A stretch of 64,000 bases of DNA from Acidimicrobiales bacterium. GTDB taxonomy: Bacteria > Actinomycetota > Acidimicrobiia > Acidimicrobiales > Aldehydirespiratoraceae. Below, in pieces: positions 59,166-64,000 of this stretch; position 1 is the stretch's first letter, and each line of letters starts with the position of its first letter. The stretch spans positions 1 to 64,000 of the forward strand of contig JAJCXY010000081.1 of NCBI GenBank assembly GCA_029263215.1, written 5' to 3'. A model generated the notes under the pieces. That model saw only the letters and a list, made by a program, of their open reading frames with translations. It was not told where the DNA came from and made no database searches. Both the position numbers and the translations under genes were made by a program.

Positions 59166-59960
59166 ATGGCCAAAACCGACGACGAAGTCCAAAAGCCGCT
59201 CCCGCAGCGGATGCAGGACCAAATGAGCCAACTCGGCGATCAGATCCAGGGCTCCCAGGCCTGGACCTCGATCTTCAGGCCGGGTTCGATCTTCAGGAAG
59301 GGCTACACCGACAGCCCTCGCAACCGGTCGTACGTGATCATGAACAGCGTGCTGTACCACCTCCACCCGGTGAAGGTGAAGCGCCACGCGGTGAAGGTGA
59401 GTTACACCCTCTGTCTCGGTGGGTTGAGCTTCTTCCTCTTCATCCTCCTCACGGTCACCGGTATCTTCTTGATGTTCTTCTACCGGCCCACCGCGGCCGC
59501 GGCCTGGGACGACATCTACACCCTGCAGACCTCGGTCACGTTCGGCCTACTCGTGCGCAACATGCACAGATGGGCCGCTCACCTGATGGTGCTCACCGTG
59601 TTCTTGCACATGGCGCGCGTCTTCTACCACGGCGCCTACAAGCCGCCGCGGGAATTCAACTGGGTGATCGGCGTGATGCTTCTGCAGCTCACCCTGCTGT
59701 TGTCGTTCACCGGTTACCTGCTGCCTTGGGATCAGTTGGCGCTGTGGGCGGTGACCGTTGGTACGAACATGATGGGCTTCACCCCGGTCTTCGGCGATCA
59801 GGTGCGATTTGTCCTGCTGGGTGGAGTCGAGATCGGAACCGACACCCTGCTTCGTTGGTATGTCCTCCATGTCCTGCTGCTGCCGTTTGTGGCCGTCATT
59901 TTCATGGCGATCCACTTCTGGCGGGTCCGCAAGGACGGCGGCATCTCGGGTCCGCTGTAG
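59166..59960 (+). CDS. Cytochrome b N-terminal subunit, b6 type
   Basis: 264 residues with four main membrane spans after a 75-residue N-terminal extension. Heme ligands pair as H134/H148 and H235/H250, the 14- and 15-residue steps of cytochrome b6. C83 in LCLGGLSFF aligns with the CLGG Cys of b6 that binds the extra heme ci. The RNMHRWAAHLMVL and HFWRVRKDGGISGPL blocks are b6-like. The Qo-loop PEWY region is on the next protein. Most actinobacteria have one fused, longer QcrB instead, so the split form is notable. It oxidises menaquinol with the Rieske partner. Confidence 0.92.
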   Translation: MAKTDDEVQKPLPQRMQDQMSQLGDQIQGSQAWTSIFRPGSIFRKGYTDSPRNRSYVIMNSVLYHLHPVKVKRHAVKVSYTLCLGGLSFFLFILLTVTGIFLMFFYRPTAAAAWDDIYTLQTSVTFGLLVRNMHRWAAHLMVLTVFLHMARVFYHGAYKPPREFNWVIGVMLLQLTLLLSFTGYLLPWDQLALWAVTVGTNMMGFTPVFGDQVRFVLLGGVEIGTDTLLRWYVLHVLLLPFVAVIFMAIHFWRVRKDGGISGPL

Positions 59961-59975
59961 GGCGGGGGAGAATCC

Positions 59976-60752
59976 ATGACCGAAGTTCCAGAGCATCTTC
60001 GTAAACGGGCTGAGGAGGCCCGAGCCAAGGCTGCCGCCGCCAAGGCCGGCGCAGCCGGCAGCGACGCGCCCTCAGAGGAGCTCAGTGCCGAGCAGCAAGA
60101 GGCCGCGTCGAAGATCCCGGCCCACCTGCTCGAACGTTCGAAGGCCGCCAAGGCCAAGGCGGGCGGCGACGACTCCGACGGGGGCGGCACTGCGGTGGCC
60201 ACTGCCCCTGCGGCGCCCGCGGCAACAGGCGGGGCCCCGCTCCCCACCGGTCCCGGCGGCCATACCCAGCGCCTGCTCACCGTGGTCAAGTCCGGCTCGA
60301 TCCAGGATGTGAAGGGCCTCCCCCAGGACAAGGTCCATACGTGGCCCCACCTGCTGGTGGTGGAATTCGCGGCCGCCTTGTTCATCACTGCGTTCACCAC
60401 GATCTTCTCGATCTTCGTCAACGCCCCGCTGTTGGAGTTGGCCAACTTCAACGAGACCCCCAACCCGTCGAAGGCGCCCTGGTACTTCCTCGGCCTGCAG
60501 GAACTTCTCACCATGTTCCATCCGATGGTCGCCGGTGTCACCATTCCCGGTATCGCTCTCATCATCCTCGTCATGGCCCCGTATATCGATCGAAACCCTT
60601 CCAAGAAGCCAGAGGATCGCAAGTTCGCGATCTCGCTCATGACCATGCATCTGATGTTCTGGTCGGTACTGGTAATGATTGGTTCGTTCTTCCGGGGCCC
60701 CGGCTTCAACTTCGTCTTCCCCTGGGAAGCCGGACTCTTCTTCGAGCTGTGA
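59976..60752 (+). CDS. Cytochrome b C-terminal subunit (subunit IV type) with duplicated IPxHLL motif
   Basis: 258 residues. The N-terminal 110 residues are soluble and Ala/Gly-rich and carry two motif copies: TEVPEHLRKRAEEARAK at the start and KIPAHLLERSKAAKAKA near residue 47. Three membrane spans follow. The Qo-site motif reads APWY (P168-W169-Y170) where most complexes have PEWY, so the Glu is replaced by Pro. After it come FLGLQELLTMFHPMVAGVTIPG and YIDRNPSKKPEDRK. It completes the b6/subunit IV pair and lies 15 bases after the b6-like gene. Confidence 0.9.
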   Translation: MTEVPEHLRKRAEEARAKAAAAKAGAAGSDAPSEELSAEQQEAASKIPAHLLERSKAAKAKAGGDDSDGGGTAVATAPAAPAATGGAPLPTGPGGHTQRLLTVVKSGSIQDVKGLPQDKVHTWPHLLVVEFAAALFITAFTTIFSIFVNAPLLELANFNETPNPSKAPWYFLGLQELLTMFHPMVAGVTIPGIALIILVMAPYIDRNPSKKPEDRKFAISLMTMHLMFWSVLVMIGSFFRGPGFNFVFPWEAGLFFEL

Positions 60753-60769
60753 TCCAAGGAGGCATTTAG

Positions 60770-61651
60770 ATGCTCATTGCTGCAGTCATCGCACTGATAG
60801 TTCTCGCTGGTATCACGATCCTGTCCGGCCTGCGTCAACGTCAATCCACAGCGGTCGCCGACATGTCAGATGATGAGAGAAGGCGAGCCGAGCCGAGTTC
60901 GTCACTCGGATCAGACGAAGAGCTCTCGGGCAAGCAGGTCGAGAAGGCCGCGGTGCTCGAACGCAAGGCCGCTTCGAAGGAGCTGGTTCTCGCTGCTCGC
61001 GGTGTGGCCCCCCCGGCCCCGTATGTGCCGCCCGACCCCGACACCATCGGGGTGAGCCGGCGTCAGTTCTTCAACCGGTCGATCGTGTTGATGATGCAGT
61101 TGGGTATCGCCGGCTTCGGTGCCGCATGCTTGGCTTTCCTCTGGCCCCAGGTGGGAGGCGGCTTTGGTTCGGCTCTCAAGGTCGGATTGGTGAGTGACCT
61201 GCTCGCCGAGATCCGCGCCAACCAGGGTTTCCTCTACAAGGCCGAGGGACGGATGTGGCTCACGGAGTATCCCAACGGCGCCGTCGAAAAGGCGCGTGAG
61301 GCCTACTCACCCCCGGAGCTCGCCGGCATGGAAGCCGGGGCCAGTCTCGGTCTCGACGGTGGGATCATCGCACTCTTCCAGAAGTGCCCTCACCTGGGTT
61401 GTCGAGTGCCCAACTGCGATACGTCGCAGTGGTTCGAGTGTCCGTGTCACGGCTCCCAGTACAACCAGGTCGGTGAGAAGAAGGGCGGTCCCGCTCCCCG
61501 GGGCATGGATCGTTTCGCCATGTCGATCGACGGCTCCGGTTCCCTTGTCGTCGATACCGGGAAGATCATCCAGGGTCCTCCGATCGGCACCAACACCACA
61601 GGGCAAGAGGCCGAGGGACCCAACTGCATCGGCCAGGCCTCCCATGAGTAA
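60770..61651 (+). CDS. Rieske iron-sulfur protein
   Basis: 293 residues. Two hydrophobic segments are seen, one at the N-terminus (2-20) and one after a long linker at about 104-124. The linker between them is acidic and Lys-rich. The cluster motifs are CPHLGC (C206, H208, disulfide C211) and CPCHGS (C224, disulfide C226, H227). The extra N-terminal span and long linker match actinobacterial QcrA more than simple Rieske proteins. It takes electrons from quinol to cytochrome c. It follows the cytochrome b genes directly. Confidence 0.93.
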   Translation: MLIAAVIALIVLAGITILSGLRQRQSTAVADMSDDERRRAEPSSSLGSDEELSGKQVEKAAVLERKAASKELVLAARGVAPPAPYVPPDPDTIGVSRRQFFNRSIVLMMQLGIAGFGAACLAFLWPQVGGGFGSALKVGLVSDLLAEIRANQGFLYKAEGRMWLTEYPNGAVEKAREAYSPPELAGMEAGASLGLDGGIIALFQKCPHLGCRVPNCDTSQWFECPCHGSQYNQVGEKKGGPAPRGMDRFAMSIDGSGSLVVDTGKIIQGPPIGTNTTGQEAEGPNCIGQASHE

Positions 61652-61699
61652 CCTCCGTCCGTTCCCGTACCAACACCTCCGAGACTCCTCTCCAACCGC

Positions 61700-63181
61700 A
61701 TGTTGCTAGCCGCTTCAACCCAACGAACCATCGGCCTCGTCATTTTGGCGATCGTCTTCATCGGTGGCGTCGTATATGTCCTGTTCAATATCCTCGCGGC
61801 GCGCGACGAGTTGGGCTCAGAGACCGAGCTGGCCGCCAACCGTCGGCCCTACGTCGACGACGAGGAACTCGAGGGCAAGACGCTCGATCTGGCGCTCGGC
61901 TCCAGCCTCGTGCTTCTCACGATCGTCGCCATCTCCCTGCCTCTTTATTGGCTGGGTGAGCCGGGTCGGCACGAGGGTCGCATTGTCGACAGCCATCGCA
62001 TCTTCGCCGACCGGGGCGGGGAGCTCTACAACGGTGGCGCCCAATGCGTCAATTGTCACGGTGCAGATGGCGCCGGCGGCTCGGTCAACACCGTGATCAC
62101 CACCGAGGCGGGCGAGTTCGTGGCCCAGGTCAACTGGAAGGCACCCGCTCTCAACACGGTGCTGTCGCGATTCACCGAAGACGAGGTGCTCCACACCCTC
62201 AACTTCGGACGCAACGGTGTCATGCCCGCGTGGGGCGCGCCCGGCGGCGGTCCGCTCACCGAACAACAACTCCAGGAGATCGTCTTCTTCCTCCGGAGAA
62301 TCCAGATCGACGAGGAGACGATTCAAGATCAGGTGTCGGCAGGTGTTCGTTCCGGCGTGGAGGACCTCCTCCTCGATGAGAGCAATGAGGAATGGGCGGT
62401 AGCGGTTCGAGACGCCGAGGAAGCCAAGAGTGCCACCGCTCACGAGGTTCGCTTGGCCGGCCGGGACGACTTCGATTTCAGCTGCACCGACAACGACGCC
62501 GATGTCTGTGTGGCCGACAGCGACGCGGGAGCCGCTCTCCTCGCCGCTCAGGGCGCAGCTCAAGCTCCGCTTTCGGTAGCGGTCGACGAGTGGCTCGATG
62601 AGGCCGTTGCGGCGCGAGAACTCGCCTGGGAAATGGCCCTCGAAGCCGATTCCACACTTGATGATCCGGGCAACGAGCAGGTCTGGCGTAGCGCCGCTGT
62701 CCAACTGTTGTCGGTGCCCGGCGGGGTTCCCGGCCAGGAGAGATTTCAGCGCTACGGCGAGGTTCTGTTCACGAACCAGGCGGCAGCGGGTACCTACAGC
62801 TGCGCGCGGTGCCACACGTTCGGATGGTCCTACGACGCCACGTCGGAATTGACCATCGAAGACAACGGCCACGACGGTCCTCTCCTCGATGCTTATGCTC
62901 AGGGGGGCGGCTTCTTCGGCCCCAGCCTTCTCAACGGCAACACCCTCGATCAGTTCGAGACCGCGGGAAGTCACGCGGCGTTCATCGGCGATGGTCAGAC
63001 CATCGGGGTCACCTACGGGAGAGGTGGCGCGGGCGGTAACGGTCAGATGCCAGGGTTCGGGGCCAACACCGAGTCGAATCCGATCGGTCCCGGCTTCACC
63101 AACGACAGCGAGTTCACCTATCCGGCCCTGCTCACCGAAGAGCAGATCGATGCGATCGTCGCGTTCGAGAGGAACCTCTGA
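61700..63181 (+). CDS. Membrane-anchored cytochrome c with two heme sites
   Basis: 493 residues. Two hydrophobic spans near the N-terminus (12-33 and 67-85) precede the first heme motif CVNCH at 116-120. A second, CARCH, lies at 368-372 in a C-terminal c-type domain that ends DAIVAFERNL. Between them is a long helical and acidic region of about 150 residues with a Cys pair. The probable axial Met residues are in GVMPAWG and GQMPGFG. It is likely the cytochrome c subunit of the bc complex and would relay to an oxidase. Its stop shares a base with the next ATG. Confidence 0.9.
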   Translation: MLLAASTQRTIGLVILAIVFIGGVVYVLFNILAARDELGSETELAANRRPYVDDEELEGKTLDLALGSSLVLLTIVAISLPLYWLGEPGRHEGRIVDSHRIFADRGGELYNGGAQCVNCHGADGAGGSVNTVITTEAGEFVAQVNWKAPALNTVLSRFTEDEVLHTLNFGRNGVMPAWGAPGGGPLTEQQLQEIVFFLRRIQIDEETIQDQVSAGVRSGVEDLLLDESNEEWAVAVRDAEEAKSATAHEVRLAGRDDFDFSCTDNDADVCVADSDAGAALLAAQGAAQAPLSVAVDEWLDEAVAARELAWEMALEADSTLDDPGNEQVWRSAAVQLLSVPGGVPGQERFQRYGEVLFTNQAAAGTYSCARCHTFGWSYDATSELTIEDNGHDGPLLDAYAQGGGFFGPSLLNGNTLDQFETAGSHAAFIGDGQTIGVTYGRGGAGGNGQMPGFGANTESNPIGPGFTNDSEFTYPALLTEEQIDAIVAFERNL

Positions 63182-64000
63182 TGGAGATGCTCGACATCAT
63201 TGCCGGGCTCGCGTGGGACCCTGAGTTCCGCGGTTTCATGGCCGTGCTCACCGGGCTGGTTGTTCTGCCCGGTTCGGTCTGGTTGCTGGTGGCCACCAAC
63301 TCCGGGCCCCGACTCGGCACCCTGATCTCTTTGGCCGCTTTCTTCGGCTGGATGACCATCATGGCCACGGTCTGGTGGATGTACGGCATCGGTTATGCCG
63401 GCGACTCGCCGGTCTGGGAGGAAGTGGAGATCGTCGAAGGCAGCGACTCCGAGGGCCATCTCGCCTTCGCTGCTCTCGATGAGGCCAACCGACTTCACAG
63501 CGAAGACCTGCCGTCCGCTCACCAGGTGGTGAGAGCGGCGGCTGATGCCCTCGTCGACCAGTACGGATCCAACGCCCTCACCACCTTGAACACCAGTGGG
63601 TTCAGCGCCGCGGAGACCGCGCGGGTCACTGAGGTCCAGGTGGCGTGGCAGGAGTACGGCGTCGTCACCGCCGACACCCTCACCCCAGACCAGACCGAAG
63701 GGCTGAGCACCGACGAGGTGGACCAGCTGGCTCTCGATGAGCAGGCCAAGAATCAGGCCACCACCTTGTCCGAGCTCGCCGCGGTGGCGCCGGGCCTTCT
63801 CGCCGAGGATGCCGCCGAGCTCGGAGGCTGGACCCTGCTGTCCACCGCTGAGGCCGGTGAAGCCCAGGCCTCGGCCCTGGCCATGCTGTTCGACAGCAGC
63901 AAGTTCGACTTCGCCAGCCAGGGCGAGTTCAAGGTGCTCGACGCGTACACGATCGGTGGTAAGCGCGGCCTGCCCGACGATCCCGATCGTTGGGACCGGA
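63181..64000 (+). CDS. Membrane protein of the respiratory cluster (3' end outside window)
   Basis: ATG 63181 overlaps the stop of the cytochrome c gene (TGATG), and the frame is open to the window end (273 codons seen). Two membrane spans come early: about residues 18-37 (AVLTGLVVLPGSVWLLVAT) and 45-67 (GTLISLAAFFGWMTIMATV). They are followed by a short conserved-looking WWMYGIGY patch. The remainder is a long soluble acidic domain with no heme or cluster motif. Coupling implies that it is another subunit or assembly factor of the complex. Family not recognised. Confidence 0.75.
   Translation, partial: MEMLDIIAGLAWDPEFRGFMAVLTGLVVLPGSVWLLVATNSGPRLGTLISLAAFFGWMTIMATVWWMYGIGYAGDSPVWEEVEIVEGSDSEGHLAFAALDEANRLHSEDLPSAHQVVRAAADALVDQYGSNALTTLNTSGFSAAETARVTEVQVAWQEYGVVTADTLTPDQTEGLSTDEVDQLALDEQAKNQATTLSELAAVAPGLLAEDAAELGGWTLLSTAEAGEAQASALAMLFDSSKFDFASQGEFKVLDAYTIGGKRGLPDDPDRWDR

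Noticed and set aside
1-64000. tRNA, rRNA, CRISPR, prophage or transposase genes
   Set aside because: No cloverleaf-like intergenic sequence, spaced direct-repeat array, integrase or transposase motif was seen; all gaps are shorter than 300 bases.

Overview
The window is high-G+C, densely packed bacterial chromosome. It is most likely from an actinobacterium of the Acidimicrobiia type (for example an Ilumatobacter relative); this is inferred from gene content, not from a marker gene. The supporting genes are a mycothiol-type glycosyltransferase (mshA) beside a YbjN-family gene, a PaaX-family regulator, an F420-type luciferase-like oxidoreductase, Rex next to C5-pathway heme genes, an RsiG-like protein, and many GTG starts with ATGA/GTGA overlaps. 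I see no tRNA, rRNA, CRISPR array, insertion sequence or phage gene, and no gene-free stretch longer than about 300 bases.

Layout. 1-5.8 kb: a cyclase fragment, a secreted protein, an acyl-CoA dehydrogenase, and a cluster of ELFV-type dehydrogenase, 3Fe-4S ferredoxin and cytochrome P450. 5.8-13.6 kb: MFS transporter, prfC, xseA-xseB-prenyl synthase, serB and a NUDIX hydrolase. 13.6-26.1 kb: a catabolic island with two molybdenum hydroxylase systems, two amidohydrolases (SsnA-like and 8-oxoguanine-deaminase-like), D- and L-type carbamoylase/ureidohydrolase enzymes and a divergently placed regulator. It looks built for opening and draining an N-heterocycle of purine or pyrimidine type. 26.2-29.5 kb: a large secreted/anchored protein of unknown function and an alpha/beta hydrolase. 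29.5-34.3 kb: PaaX-type regulator divergent from boxC-boxB and a hydrolase (aerobic benzoyl-CoA epoxide pathway, incomplete here). 34.3-44.2 kb: ABC1 kinase, YgjP peptidase, histidine phosphatase, MoaD/ThiS, an RsiG-like c-di-GMP-binding anti-sigma candidate, mshA, YbjN, proC, SAM hydroxide adenosyltransferase, an ABC exporter and a CAP-domain protein. 44.3-52.5 kb: an acyl-CoA ligase, then rex-hemA-hemC-hemD-HAD-hemB-hemL. 52.5-57.2 kb: a YceI gene bracketed by twin palindromes, a phosphotransferase, pgi and a secreted HELSH protein. 57.2-64 kb: a respiratory cluster of cytochrome c, small membrane protein, two-cluster ferredoxin, split b6-type cytochrome b, Rieske protein, two-heme-site cytochrome c and a membrane protein cut by the window end.

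The most interesting signals are: the b6f-like quinol:cytochrome c complex with a built-in ferredoxin and a recurring N-terminal IPEHLLKR-type motif; the RsiG-like protein with two c-di-GMP signature motifs, one of them altered; the heterocycle island with a thiamine-binding-like/HTH_22 fusion regulator and a matching palindrome at the divergent start sites; and the twin palindromes around the YceI gene. Three very small membrane proteins (29-50 residues) are also described. All assignments come from reading motifs by eye; no database search was run.
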